From the NCBI GenBank assembly GCA_019843655.1, contig JACDQD010000004.1, positions 32,937,940 through 33,001,939 of the forward strand: a stretch of 64,000 nucleotides of DNA. Direction: 5' to 3'. The stretch comes from Lethocerus indicus (taxonomy: Eukaryota; Arthropoda; Insecta; Hemiptera; Belostomatidae). The notes beneath the pieces are model-generated. The model did no database searches and was not told where the DNA came from. It saw nothing but the letters and a program-made list of their open reading frames with translations. Below are positions 1-10,639 of this stretch, piece by piece. Position 1 is the stretch's first letter. The number at the start of each line of letters is the position of its first letter. A program made the position numbers and the translations under genes.

Positions 1-1010
1 TTAATCCCAATATCGAGTGTAGAATAACAGAAGTCCAAATTCAAATATAAAGAATTGAGAAAATATATCATATATGGAAGCGGCCGATATTAAAGCGAAG
101 CAGTTAAGAAGTTAGTCCTGTCAGCGAATATATATCTTATTGTGAATGGCCGACTGTTATTAAAAGATATCACAGAATGAACGTTATAAAAGGAGACTGT
201 ACTGAAACTCCGGAAAATATTAGATAAGACTGGAATAAGAAATTGGAATAATTCATAGAGCAGAATCGTTGAACCAGATAAAAGTGTACAGGATGATATG
301 AAACTTCCATTTCCGTACTGAGGGGTGTTACGCCCCAGATATACGATAGTGGCGCTGAATATTGCAAATTTTATCGTCCAACTGTTCGAATGAAATTGTA
401 AAATTTATTATGTTTACAAGGAGAAGTTTCCGAGTGATATTCGCGCAAGCAGTTTCTAGGGGGATTTCTGATTTTCAATAACAGAATAAATCAAAATTTT
501 TCTGTTTGTTCTCGAGCGATATTAAAATTCCTCTCTGCAGAGTGTTAAGACAACATCTTAAGGTTGAGTGTATAGAGGAAATAAGACAGAAATTGTTAAG
601 GCGATTCCCTCCGTTCTTTGGTTTCGGAGGACATGGCACTGGTCCAATAAGGTCGAATGAGTGTAATCCGCGAAATATTATTATGACGACAAATCCTCTT
701 CAGAGCTTCGGATGAATAACTGAAATATTCGTAGGACAAGAATTTCCAAATCACTAACGCGAATCGTTAACGATTAGCAGCAATTCGAGGTTCTTGGTTT
801 TGGAAATTCTCTTCGAGGTCAGCATGAGGTTCACCGTTTTGGTTTCTCTCCTATGAGTGTCTCTATAGGAGGTTTCCGATGGGAGTTGTGGCAACAGTAT
901 GCCTCGTATTGGCAATAGATAAGTTAATAAAACGAGTACAAACTTTTGACAATTCAAATATCACCTCTGTTCTTCTGTTCCGCTTCGAGCCAGCAGTACT
1001 GGACCGACGA
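1..1010. other. no gene recognised
   Basis: Only short open frames below 70 codons are present. None has recognisable motifs or convincing splice sites, and no repeat copy from elsewhere in the window was seen here. Confidence 0.5.
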
Positions 1011-1011
1011 T

Positions 1012-1400
1012 AATTTTTTTTTTATTAAACTTTATTTATTGTACAATCAACTATACGCCAGTTATGGGTACAATTGGGGTTTGTTCGATTGGTTTCACTC
1101 GCGTAAAGACGCCATCCAGTGATGGTACTTTTGACCTGTATCCGGCGCATTAAGGGTGGTGCGAAGGACTTTTGACTGGAACTTTTGGACGCGAGCTATG
1201 TCGGATTTGTTGGCCGAACCCCGTAGCTCTATTCGGTACGTCCGTGTCGGTTTCAGTACGGCTTTATATATTGTCAGTCTGTTTGACTGTTGTCAGTTTC
1301 GATGTCCCTTTTCAAAAGAGAGGTCTCAACAGTCGAAATTTGCGATTTAGATCCGTTCTTTTCAGTCGGTTACGGGGATGTTTCTCTCCGAAAAAATATA
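1012..1400 (-). mobile_element. Jockey-like LINE, 3' end remnant
   Basis: A poly-T run at about 1013 is the poly-A tail of a minus-strand retroelement. Read on the minus strand, the sequence gives a broken version of the reverse-transcriptase C-terminus seen in the copies at 4.0, 24.4, 30.4 and 55.5 kb: a KRTDL-like block, an IYKAVLKPTRTY-like block and a KFQSKVLRTTLNAP-like block. These match the conserved region after the RT domain in Jockey-clade non-LTR elements. It is heavily 5'-truncated and frameshifted, and its tail differs from the other copies, so it may belong to another subfamily. No function is expected. Confidence 0.7.
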
Positions 1401-1904
1401 TAGAATATGTCCAGAGCCATCTGGCTGGTATTCTAATCGTAAAACCGGCGGACAGTTTCACGCGAAATGTCGTTTGTCCCCCGTTGAAATTTCTCCGTTC
1501 AAAGAATACGGTCCCAGCTGCGCCCGGTTTCGAGCCGGCCCGCATCCGTTGAAAGCGCTGAACAGAGTTGGGAATATACAAATGCCGGGTTGGAGTTTTG
1601 GAATTGCATTAGAGGAGGGATTTTGGCTGTCTCTCGTTGGCGACACAATGGCGCATTGTGCCCCCTTCAACTGCAGGCCTCGCGCCTGCAACCGCACAAC
1701 CCCGTTCGGTGTTGCGCCACCGCTAAAAATATAATAATTCCATCCGTCCGTCCGCCTTCTTTACACCGCCCTTCACCGCCCAACAATCGGATTTTATCTC
1801 GTTCCCGGTTCAACCGGGCCCCGATTCCGAAGGACGGTGTCTCCAGAAGTGTTTCGGCGAGGAGAAGAAACTTGTAGACCCTTACAATGGAGGAGCAATT
1901 TAAG

Positions 1905-2036
1905 GAATACCTGTCTTGCGGCCCGTAGATTTCGCGTTCTTCCACCTCCTCTCGGTGGTCCCGCTTTCGCCGGACCGGTTTCGGCTGTTCGCCAACTTCA
2001 GTAGCAGTGTAGTCGGTCCACAGTACATACAAGTGG
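1905..2036 (-). mobile_element. degenerate PLE terminal block
   Basis: This is an antisense copy of the Penelope-like terminal block. It keeps the order cctcctctcg, a ggaccggtttcggctg-like segment and a cgccaacttcagtagc-like segment, followed by an acagtacatacaagtg-like end. It is more diverged than most copies. It directly abuts a single unit related to the array at 20.8 kb. Confidence 0.7.
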
Positions 2037-2054
2037 AGCGCCTGAACACGCCGC

Positions 2055-2120
2055 ATTTTTGGGCCGATTTCGGGCTGATCTCTGTGCGGATTCAGCGCCA
2101 AAAACCCCATTTTGGGGTTC
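2055..2120 (-). repeat. isolated unit of the 32-36 bp array family
   Basis: On the minus strand the sequence reads as ccccattttgg, ggcgct and aaaaatgcgg blocks, matching the unit tandemly repeated at 20.8-21.5 kb and 62.6-63.2 kb. Only one or two units are present. Confidence 0.5.
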
Positions 2121-2271
2121 TAATAACTGGCCATTAGAAACGCGATTATTGTATACACTGGAGTTATATTAGTCGGTAATACAGTTTCTATAAGTACAGA
2201 ATACAATAATTATGTAATGGTAATAAAGTGGAACTCAATTGGGTGCTTTGAATTGAAGCATTGATTAACTA

Positions 2272-2500
2272 TAGGGTGTTCCAAAATTGACGCGAGATTT
2301 GAATTTGCCACCAGATTCTTGCAGTAAAGTTGGCGACCGAATTAAACAGAAAACAATTTGACAGCCGACAGTTTAGGGTCAGTACAAATGGAGCGTTACA
2401 CGAGATAGAACAACGTGTTTTCATTGTTGAATAATTTTTAAAAAATAATGAAAATTTGGCAGCCACAGTCCGAAAATTTCGATGAAGCACATTTTCACCT
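2272..2500 (+). mobile_element. Tc1/mariner-type element, 5' fragment
   Basis: It begins with a terminal inverted repeat (gggtgttccaaaattgacg) and runs into the first codons of a transposase, starting ATG GAG CGT TAC. The encoded start (MER-YT-IEQ...FIVE-like) is the N-terminal helix-turn-helix of IS630-Tc1-mariner transposases common in arthropods. The 3' end is missing. The 25 bp upstream of this copy also precede the next copy, so the two form a tandem duplication with a period near 290 bp. Confidence 0.75.
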
Positions 2501-2562
2501 TGATGGGTTTGTTAATCGTCAAAATCGATCAATTATTTGAACTGAAGCATTGAATAACTGTA

Positions 2563-2795
2563 GGGTGTCGCAAAATTAACGCGAGATTTGAATTTGCCAC
2601 AATTCTTGCAATAAAGTTGTGGCGACCCTATTAAAAAAAAACCGTTTGACAGCCGATAGTTTAGTGTCAGTACAAATGGAGCGTTACACGATAGAACAAC
2701 GTGTTTTCACTGTCGAACGATATTTAAAAAAATAATGAAAGTTTGTCGGCCACAGTTCGATTGGCAAATATTGCGTTAATTTTGGGACAGCCTAT
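2563..2795 (+). mobile_element. Tc1/mariner-type MITE, both ends kept
   Basis: The left end reads gggtgtcgcaaaattaacgc and the right end is its inverted match (gcgttaattttgggacagcc). Between them lie only the first codons of the transposase (MERYT start), so the element is internally deleted to about 230 bp and non-autonomous. A flanking TA is present on each side. Confidence 0.8.
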
Positions 2796-3196
2796 AATAT
2801 AACCAATAAATAATAAGCGACAGGCCTATGTATAATCGTTAACAAATTATTTACACCGACTGGATAGATAGATTGACAGGTCAGCGAATTTACCACTGAA
2901 TCTCATGAGACCCAGAATGGGATATTTAAAATTGTGGGACAGTGAAAGGTCGGGGGGGGGTTGGGGGGGTGGCAGTAAGTGGACGGGAAATGTGAAGGGG
3001 CCCCCGCCCGGTAAGGTTTCTTAATTGTCCTAGTCGACACTTTCCCTATAGTGGAGAGGATTCTCTACCCCCCGAGAATTTTTCTCCGCCGTTTATTTTC
3101 GTCGCTCTCTTAAATTCTCGAGTGAAACGCGAACAATGTCCATTGCGGGCTAAAAAAAACAGGCTGCACTAATGTACACTAGCCAGTAATAATAAC

Positions 3197-3205
<9 letters not shown>

Positions 3206-3249
<44 letters not shown>
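3206..3249. repeat. (TA)n microsatellite
   Basis: An uninterrupted TA dinucleotide run lies at the 5' boundary of the truncated PLE copy. It extends from the TA-rich target duplication. Confidence 0.95.
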
Positions 3250-3251
<2 letters not shown>

Positions 3252-3267
3252 TTGGCGAAATTGGAAT

Positions 3268-3513
3268 CATATCATAAACACCGGGCACGAAACAATGAAC
3301 ATCAAAATATCTTTAAAATTATTACACCCGGGTAAAAAAGGAAAAGAATTAGACATTATAGAAAACCTGGAGATCTTCAAACATAAGAAAAACAACATTA
3401 TAAATGAGAAAATTAATTCCCAGAGTGACGCGATATTTACACCCCATAATCCTCTTAAAGGATCACACCCGCCCTACCACCACCACCACCCCATCCCCCT
3501 TCAGACAATCTGA
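3268..3513 (+). pseudogene. PLE ORF 3' end, GIY-YIG endonuclease C-terminal half
   Basis: The fragment encodes the last 81 residues of a Penelope-like ORF. It starts HIINTGHET, the second half of the CCHH zinc motif, then KKGKELDIIENLEIF with the conserved Glu region of the GIY-YIG nuclease, NEKINSQS and a proline- and histidine-rich tail before TGA. The GIY and YIG motifs are absent because of 5' truncation. In PLEs this domain nicks target DNA for insertion. The remaining frame has no internal stop, but the fragment lacks a start and cannot be functional. Confidence 0.85.
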
Positions 3514-3599
3514 CTCATAACTAGAAAAGGATTAACAAAATCCGAAGACAAACATAACTCCCAATAACAATAACAGAACACATATATATAAACGACTGA

Positions 3600-3772
3600 C
3601 AAACATTACAGTACATGTGAAAGTGACAGTGGGCAGTGAGGATGCCCAAAAAACATCCAAAGTGCCACAACAGTGACTAACACAGCGCTACTGAAGATGG
3701 GGCGAGCGGCCGAAACCGGTCTAGCGAAAGACCAAACCACAGCGAGAGGAGACAGAAACATCGCGAACCTAC
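3600..3772 (+). repeat. PLE terminal block of copy 1
   Basis: It contains, in order, an acatgtgaaagtgacagtggg segment, gggcagtgaggatgccc, acatccaaagtgcc, gtgactaacacagcgc, the hammerhead-like core CTGAAGA...GAAAC, a ggtctagcgaaagacc hairpin and ggagacagaaacat. The same order recurs in all PLE-derived repeats in the window. Confidence 0.85.
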
Positions 3773-3886
3773 AATAACTAATTATATTTCCAAATCAATG
3801 GCTCGTTTTACGACTTCCGTTGAAATAGTTACGCCAATATTGATAAATTATTTTTCGGTCGCCAAATTGTTTAAATAATAAGTATT

Positions 3887-4310
3887 TTTTTTTTCTTTTA
3901 ACTTTATTTTGCGCAACCAACTTTACAGCTATCTCTGGGCCAGTGGCGTTTAAAGCCGTCGTGGTGGGGATAATGGGGATGGTTAAGAGAGGAAAGGGAC
4001 TGAACGAGTGGATTGGGATGAGGAGAACTTCAGGAACCGGGATTTTGTGACTTCGTCGACTGTCGGGGTATGTTGAGGTCATGGTGGATTGTCCGGTTAG
4101 AAACATACCCGGGGGGGAGCATTAAGGATGGTGCGAAGGACTTTTGACTGAAATCTCTGGATTGAGTCGGTTTGAGTATTGCTTTGTATATTGTCAGTTT
4201 GTTACTTAGGGTCAATTTCGATGTCCGCTTTAGTAATGGCCTTAAGAGTAAAAATTTTCTGTTTAAGTCGATTCTTTTGAGTCGGGTATGCGGATTCCAC
4301 GTGGGCCATA
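3887..4310 (-). mobile_element. Jockey-like LINE 3' end
   Basis: A poly-T start (poly-A tail of a minus-strand element) is followed by the RT C-terminal region. The minus-strand frame at 4030-4215 gives LSNKLTIYKAILKPT and, after a deletion, FAPSLMLPPGYVSNRTIHHDL. The phrases IYKAILKP and YVSNRTIHHDL are diagnostic of Jockey-clade RT ends. The block that normally lies between them is missing, so this copy has an internal deletion as well as 5' truncation near 4310. Confidence 0.85.
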
Positions 4311-4319
4311 ATATAAAAA

Positions 4320-5535
4320 AAAAATCTTCCTCGTTTAAAGTTCCGCATTTCCTATCACTTGTCCTCTATGGGTTGTACATAAAGGTGGCATTAAATATTC
4401 CAATAATACTGATATTATTATGCATCATTTTTACGCGAAGCCCACTGTGCTTATCCCGGAATACGGGAAATAATTCCTGAAGCGCGTAATTATTCCGGCA
4501 CGCGTCAATCTGTATTTATATGACTTAATTACGAAGAATACCGAATAATAAGTGTTCCAATTAAATTATAAATAACTCGACCCAGTCATAATTCGTGTTA
4601 AACGGCGGGGTAATTTAGCTGAAAATGAACTCGGTTATAAAAATTCGCTCCCCTTTGCCCCCTCCCCGCCCCCCTGACGAAAGGAAATTCGCGCAATTTC
4701 CGCAGGGTAGGAGAGAAAATAAAAAAGAAGAGAGATTAACGAATTACCGCCGTTCATTGAAAAGTCCCGCGGGACTTATTGTGGGGGGGGGGGGGACCCC
4801 GACTGGAAGAAACAGGCGGAAGCCTTTTGTGGTGGAACAACTAACAGGAAGCCCGAGTTGTGTCCCTGGAACGCTTCCAGAGTCGGCAGAAAATGCGGGG
4901 GTGGTGGGGGGTGGGGGGTGGGGGCGGCGGCGTTGCCAAATACCGCCCGAATCCAGTTCCAGACGGCAGAAGATTCCTGGAAACTTTATCAGCTCGCAAG
5001 CACATTTTTCTCAGTTCGCCGCCGGTCGCAAATCGAGTCAAATTTATATATTGACAGATTCCGACACCCTCTGTTCACCCACAACCCTCTTCGTCAGTTT
5101 CTTATCGGGCGTATTAATAATACGCCAATTTATAAACTTTCCGTTTAATTTAATAAATTTCCACTCCCCCATTTAGATGTACCTAGATTAGACTATTTAG
5201 ATAAATTGGAAGTTAAGGACACAATGGCCCCGGACTAGAGAAACTTAAATTTTATAGCGACCTCACTCAGGGTTAATACTGATTATATCTCTATCGTTTC
5301 TTTTTTCAAAACTAACCGACCGAGGTCGTTAGCCCAACCTTGATTTGGCACCAAGCTGGAATTTTACTTATATAATTTCAATCGGGTAATGTTAGATTTA
5401 AATAGATTGATTTCTCTCAATAATGCACTAAATTATGGTAAACTGGGTTCGATATAGTTCATAATGTAAGTTAGGGGACAGTACCGCCAAAGGGCAGATA
5501 TTGTACTATACATAAAATATATAAAAGGATGTAGA
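4320..5535. other. no gene recognised; G-rich tracts
   Basis: A long open frame at 4625-5176 runs through low-complexity G-rich and C-rich runs (near 4783-4797 and 4898-4930) and shows no protein-like composition. No repeat copy was recognised. Confidence 0.5.
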
Positions 5536-5539
5536 AATA

Positions 5540-5714
5540 TCAGGTGTACCCAAAAGTAATCAACAATTTGATAAGATGTATTTCGAAAATTTGCCGGTAA
5601 AGTGGCGGCGGAGAGTTGTCGATAATATCGGTGGATATATATAGTAGATTAATAATTAAAGTTTCTTTTTTATCAAAATAAAGTCAAAATGTCAATTACT
5701 TTTTGGTACCCCTA
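5540..5714 (+). mobile_element. mauritiana-like mariner remnant (deleted)
   Basis: The ends are aggtgtacccaaaagtaat and the inverted tactttttggtacccct. Between them is the end of a mariner transposase (NLPVKWRRRVVDNIG-like block before the tail) and the 3' UTR. The LP..W..VVDN motif is the normal C-terminus of mariner transposases. Most of the gene is deleted. Confidence 0.75.
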
Positions 5715-5719
5715 AATAT

Positions 5720-6240
5720 ATGAGCAAAGTATCTTGGACGAGTCTCTGGTCCAGAGTAAACCCTTCTTCGAGACCTTCATAACTTATATTAATAACTGAT
5801 TATTATTTTCTCGATTAATACTTAATTTATGATAATTTGAGCGCGTTGAAATTAAAATTGAATTTTATTGCACCGAGAGATCATGTTGCGTGCGGTCGAA
5901 TGGTTTTCGAACAGATTATTGAGATGGGGCGATCATTATTGTTGTGATGGCCGAAATGAGAATCGGCCTCTTGAGGCCTCAGTGGGCCGCAGTTCGAGGG
6001 CCCTCGGTGCCGAACACTTCCCACCGACCGATAATCATTTGCAGGACTTAAATGACGTTCAATGATGTCCGACTTACAGTCGCATTAATGGCTCAATCGA
6101 CGGTGATGGTGGGGGGGGGGTACAGATTGGTTTACGTTGAATTTCAAAAAATAGCTTTCCATTAACGTAACACGCTGTTATTCACAAAAGTACGATAGTT
6201 TTTTTTTTTGTTCGTTTCACCCATCGGAACTATAAAAATA
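5720..6240. other. no gene recognised
   Basis: Only a short frame (5868-6065) with no motif, and a G-run near 6110. No recognised repeat. Confidence 0.45.
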
Positions 6241-6513
6241 TTCAATATACCTGTTTTGTGGTCTGCGAGGGGTTGGAATACCGTAGGTTCGTGACGTTTC
6301 CGTCTCCTCTCGCCGGTTTGGTCTTTGCTGGACCGGTTTCGGCCGCTCGCCATCTTCAGTAGCGCTGTACTGTACAGCGAGGGATGCCCAAAAAACATCC
6401 AAAGTGCTAACGGTGACTAACACAGCGCTACTGAAGATGGCGAGCGGCCGAAACCGCGGTCCAGCAAAAGACCAAACGGGCGAGAGGTGACAGAAACATC
6501 ACGAACCTACAGT
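6241..6513. mobile_element. PLE terminal blocks, inverted pair
   Basis: The left arm (6242-about 6370, antisense) begins with the flank tacctgttttgtggtctgcg and runs to the atcttcagtagcgctgt block. The right arm (about 6385-6513, sense) runs ggatgcccaaaaaacatcc to cacgaacctacagta. The two arms are reverse complements over roughly 100 bp, so a transcript would fold into a long hairpin. No ORF lies between them. Confidence 0.85.
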
Positions 6514-6937
6514 ATAAAAATATTCGTACCGCTCCACACTGCGTTACGCCAATGTTATACGTCAGTTTGAGTATAAAAAAAAAAAAAATCGTACTGAATA
6601 TTTTATTATATATTTTCAGGTAATCATAACAGACGTGGACTTCCAATGCAGACATTTCCCGTTTATTGGATTCAGGACGAATGATGTAAGTTGGGCGCGC
6701 CAACACAGACACGAGTTGTGACAGTTGTATAACGCTTATTGTATATTGTTACATACGTCGACAATCCTATTTCCTATGAATGGCGTTCTTACAAGTGTTC
6801 TCGACAAGAACGATTAATTTCACATTTGTGCGAAGGAAATCAGTTCGTGAGAATAAAATCGGGTGAAACGTCAAAAAAATGGTCTGAGATTGTGCTCACC
6901 GACTGTTAAATTCCACGAAAATATAATTATGAAGTAC

Positions 6938-7210
6938 TGTAGGTTCGTGATGTTTCTGTCTCCTCTCGCTGGTTTCGGTCTTTTCTAGACCGGTTTCGGC
7001 CGCTCGCCATCTTCAGTAGCGGTGTGTTAGTCGCTGTTAGCACTTTGGATGTCTTTTGGGCATCCTCACTGCCCACTGTCACTTTCACATGTACCGCTAC
7101 TGAAGATGGCGAGCGGCCGAAACCGGTCTAGCAAAAGACCGAGAGGAGACAGAAACATCACGGACCTACAGTATTCCAACCCCTCGCAGACCACAAAACA
7201 GGTATATCAA
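6938..7210. mobile_element. PLE inverted pair
   Basis: The antisense arm (6938-7092) is complete to the tttcacatgtac end and joins directly to a shorter sense arm starting at cgctactgaagatgg (7093). The sense arm keeps the outer tail ccaacccctcgcagacc up to caggtatatcaaa. Downstream sequence to about 7297 is duplicated at 9425-9515. Confidence 0.85.
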
Positions 7211-7299
7211 AATAATTATGAAGTATTTTTCAATGTCCTCTGTATTATTTCACGAATGATGACTCAAATATTAACCGAACACTGCGAAACCGAGAAAAG

Positions 7300-7830
7300 C
7301 GACTCTGATTTGAATTTGGTTCTTTTGATACGTAGTATAGCATTATTTTTCGGTAAACGACCGAACTTGTTTACAGAGAATCCAAATATCAATTCTGATT
7401 AATGGAAACGTCTCGGATTTATTCCACTTCGGGGCCGAAAAATAGGCCCTGTCGGGATTTGCAAAGTGAGTTGGCCAAAACAGATGGGATTGATTCGCTA
7501 AGTCGGGTTCGAGTTGAGCCGGGGTCGCCGGGCTTTGGCCCATTCATTGTCCGGCTTGAATAAGCACCGGGACTTGGGCTTGGCGGTTTCGGACTTCGGC
7601 AGACCGCACCCGGCCTACCGAATCACTATTAGAAATATGAACTGTTCGCCCCCTCCACCCGTAATTGAACGAACTACAGTTCTAGCTCAATCCAATTTGT
7701 CTGAATCTAAACCTATAATAGTTATAACTGTTATATAATAGCACGTAGTTTCCGATATCTTTAATATATCAGTCGCCCATTCGCAATCAGATTCAGATAT
7801 ATTCGCTGACAGATCCGATTACATTTTAAG
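7300..7830. other. no gene recognised
   Basis: Two short overlapping frames near 7343-7738 show no motif and no repeat match in the window. Confidence 0.4.
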
Positions 7831-7831
7831 A

Positions 7832-8364
7832 TTTAATCCGTTGAGTACCAAATTTTTTTTATATCAACGTTGTCCGGTGGCAGCCTAACGACATCAATAA
7901 TATCGCCTCTTGCAACTCAGCGAGTGTATAAAACTCTTCTGTAGTCGTATTGAGGAGAAATAATAAAATGTTACCTCTTTGCACCGTAGGCCCCCAAAAA
8001 AAAACACCGAAAAGTGCGCCAAAAAAATTAAAATAAATATTTCTTTTAACAGCTCGATACAGTCAAATATGTAATAGACAAGATGTAGAGAGCCAATTCA
8101 CTGTTAAGATCCACTGTGAAGGTATACGCAGAACTGAAAATGGAGGTGAATTTCTAACTGCCTTATCTGAGACTTTTTGTGCAACTCACGCCTAAATATC
8201 TCCTAATCTGATGCTGGGAGTTGAAAGATAAGACTTGGGACAATTCAGTGTATTACCTACTAGTAGATGAGAACAAAACTTCCTGTAAACACATACGTCA
8301 TATCGGAAAAAATTGACGAAATTAACCGATCCCCGTTTGGGGCCTACGGTACTTAATCGGTTAA
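7832..8364. mobile_element. TTAA-flanked piggyBac-like MITE
   Basis: The left end is TTAATCCGTTGAGTACC and the right end, reversed, TTAACCGATTAAGTACCG. TTAA target sites with TTAACCC-like, GTACC-containing ends are typical of piggyBac-like non-autonomous elements. The right interior (cctgtaaacacata, catatcggaaaaaatt, a GGGGATCGGTTAA-like segment) also occurs in the elements at 52.3 and 58.8 kb. No transposase coding is visible. Confidence 0.65.
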
Positions 8365-8369
8365 TTCGA

Positions 8370-9135
8370 TCCGAAGTTATGTTCCGTACGATTGCACAAC
8401 AAAGAAAATTGAAGTTTTCAATTTTGCATAAACCCATTAGTTCGTAGAGGGTTCATCGGGGTGATATTTGCCTTGGGAATTTTGTAAAGGCAACAATTCT
8501 CAACGTACTGAAAAGACACGTAGTGATAATTGCAGGTATCCTATTGCAATAGGTGTTTCCTTTTTTAGGTAATAAGACTCAGGTTCGTTCTCTTTTCTGA
8601 GCGGCATTTGTGAAATTTCTTCCGATAGTGCCTCCGAGCGCCCCCGTAATTTTCAGGAAAACAAACATTTAAATTGAATTCCAATATTTCCTTTCATCGC
8701 CGTCTGGCTGGAGACAACAACGTTCTAAAATTTGTTCGGTCCCCGATCGATTTTGTAGAAACCACAGACGGAGTAAGGAGGCAACGTCTTAGCCAGCAGC
8801 AATACAAGGAATTGAATTCCTCCCGACTGTAAGAAGTATCCTGGAACTGGGACAATAGACTGTGGCAAGCCGGTCTTATCGAAACATACAAAGGAGCCAT
8901 ACATTAACGATTTTCCCTCAATTTAGTACAGTGACTTGCATGAAAATATCCCTTCTTGTAAATAACTGTATCACACTATCATGTGAGGAGTCTCGGTAGC
9001 AATTTGTAACTTTGTGTCTGTACCTGATGTGAGTAAAGTCCGAGTACAGGATTGAAGTCCTTCAAGTACACTGATGCGACAATGTTTCATTCAACAACCC
9101 TCCTAAAGCTCCAACAATGCCCCAGCAATTAACCT
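8370..9135. other. no gene recognised
   Basis: One short minus-strand frame (8694-8900) without motif. No repeat copy recognised. Confidence 0.45.
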
Positions 9136-9138
9136 GAA

Positions 9139-9425
9139 ACTGTAGTTTCGTGATGTTTCTGTCTCCTCTCGCTGGTTTGGTCTTTTTCTAGACCGGTTTC
9201 GGCTGCTCGCCATCTTCAGTAGCGCTGTGTTAGTCACTGTTAGCACTTTGGATGTTTTTTTGGGCATTCTCACTGCCCACTGTCACTTTCACATGTACCG
9301 CTACTGAAGATGGCGATCGGCCGAAACCGGTCTAGCAAAAGACCAAAGCGGCGAGACGGGAGACAGAAACATCACGGACCTACAGTATTCCAACCCCTCG
9401 TAGACCACAAAACAGGTATATCAAA
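9139..9425. mobile_element. PLE inverted pair, sister of 6938-7210
   Basis: The antisense arm (9139-9296) and truncated sense arm (9297-9425) have the same internal junction (catgtac joined to cgctactgaag) as the pair at 6938-7210, and the same following 85 bp. The two loci therefore derive from duplication of one rearranged element rather than independent insertions. Confidence 0.85.
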
Positions 9426-9539
9426 ATAATTATGAAGTATTTTTCAGTGTCCTCTGTATTATTTCACGAATGATGACTCAAATATTAACCGAACACTGCA
9501 AAACCGAGAAAATATTCCAATCCTTACGAGCGACTCTGA

Positions 9540-9655
9540 AACTGTAGTTTCGTGATGTTTCTGTCTCCTCTCGCCGGTTTGGTCTTTTTCTAGACCGGTT
9601 TCGGCTGCTCGCCATCTTCAGTAGCGGTGTCAGTCACTGTTAGCACTTCGGATGT
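9540..9655 (-). mobile_element. third PLE arm next to the 9.1 kb pair
   Basis: This is an antisense arm from gtagtttcgtgatgtttctg to gttagcacttcggatg. It starts right after a repeat of the gcgactctga motif that also follows the 7.2 kb copy, so it looks like a partial tandem duplication. Confidence 0.8.
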
Positions 9656-10162
9656 TCCAATATTAGTGGATTCACCCCTTCGACAGTAGCTTTCCGTCAA
9701 TTTCCCCCCCTCCACTCATTATTGGAGGGGCCCATTAAAGGGACCGTTAGCTCCCTTGGAAGGGAGTTCTGAAACGCTTTCAAATATATTCCGGGTAGTT
9801 CGGACCGAGCTCAATATTTATGCGAACAATCGAAACCGGTTTCGCTCGTATCCGCTCTTAGGGGACGATTGATCAGCGATATATATATATGTGTCGCCGA
9901 CAGTGAAATAATTTCAGAGTTCATCGCCCACATAACTCATTTCAGGCCGGGCTCCCACTTTGGGACTTTGACTCGCTTTATTGGATACTAACAGTTCTTT
10001 AATATAGGAGAAAATTATAGAGACGCCGTGTGGTTGATCCGAAAATTTCCCCTCGGTCTGAAGAGTCAATATGTTGTTTCGTATCTATTGTAGAAATATG
10101 AAGAGTTTCCAATTTATATTCCCTGGATTCAATTTAGACACCCGATATTATACTTGAGTTAT

Positions 10163-10374
10163 TAGGTGTACCCAAAAGTAATTGACAATTTGATAAGATG
10201 TATTTTGGTCTTGAGGAGTTCTTCAAGAGGGGAATCCGAGAATTTGCCGGAAAAGTTGCAGAGTTGTTGATAATATTGGTCAATATATAGTAGATTAATA
10301 ATTAAAGTTTCTTTTTTAGCAAAATAAAATGAATTCCAAAGTCAAAATGTTGATTACTTTTGGGTACCCCTAAT
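10163..10374 (+). mobile_element. mauritiana-like mariner, deleted
   Basis: The element has inverted ends (taggtgtacccaaaagtaat and acttttgggtacccct). The interior reads FGLEEFFKRGI, then a GKWRRVV/VDN-like block with substitutions, the conserved last residues of mariner transposases (F...GI..LP..W..V), followed by the 3' UTR. Roughly 210 bp remain of an original near 1.3 kb. Confidence 0.8.
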
Positions 10375-10564
10375 ACATTTATATTGTATTTTCTATTCCA
10401 GAATATTGTCATACGTTACAGACCGTTCGATCGGGAATATTATAATTTACTTGTAATGAAATATTTGTTATCAGTTATTTTATTAAAGAATAATTTAAAG
10501 GAAGCGCATGTACTAAATTCGGGTGGGATCGCGTGAGAATCGTTTAAAATCGTTCGTTTTTGAA

Positions 10565-10630
10565 AACCACTGAGTCGGACCCTGATGAAGGAACCGGTAA
10601 CACTTCCGAAACGTCGGAAAAGGCCCCAGA
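10565..10630 (+). ncRNA. hammerhead-like motif, family 2
   Basis: CTGATGA (10582-10588) is followed by a stem GGAA...TTCC and then GAAAC (10608-10612) and GTC. These are the invariant core blocks of hammerhead ribozymes, and the arrangement resembles minimal ribozymes reported from Penelope-like elements. One unpaired A sits before the stem, and a conventional stem III is not evident; the sequence can alternatively fold as TTCCGA-AACG-TCGGAA. Similar sequences occur at 34.8 kb and, inverted, at 53.3 kb. Cleavage activity is unproven. Confidence 0.4.
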
Positions 10631-10639
10631 CTGAAAGGG

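Larger units (their letters stand above)
3206..3772 (+). mobile_element. Penelope-like retroelement copy 1 (5'-truncated)
   Basis: The copy holds a (TA)n tract, a 21-bp inverted piece, the ORF 3' end (GIY-YIG domain), about 85 bp of 3' UTR and the terminal block ending cgaacctac. It is flanked by a 15-bp direct repeat (aataactaattatat at 3191-3205 and 3773-3787), the expected target-site duplication. From 3269 to the end it is almost identical to the copy at 50764-51266, so the family has been active fairly recently. The element is severely truncated and lacks the reverse transcriptase. Confidence 0.85.

Noticed and set aside
4625..5176. A 183-codon plus-strand frame
   Set aside because: It crosses G and C homopolymer runs, has overlapping frames in other phases and shows no protein motif.
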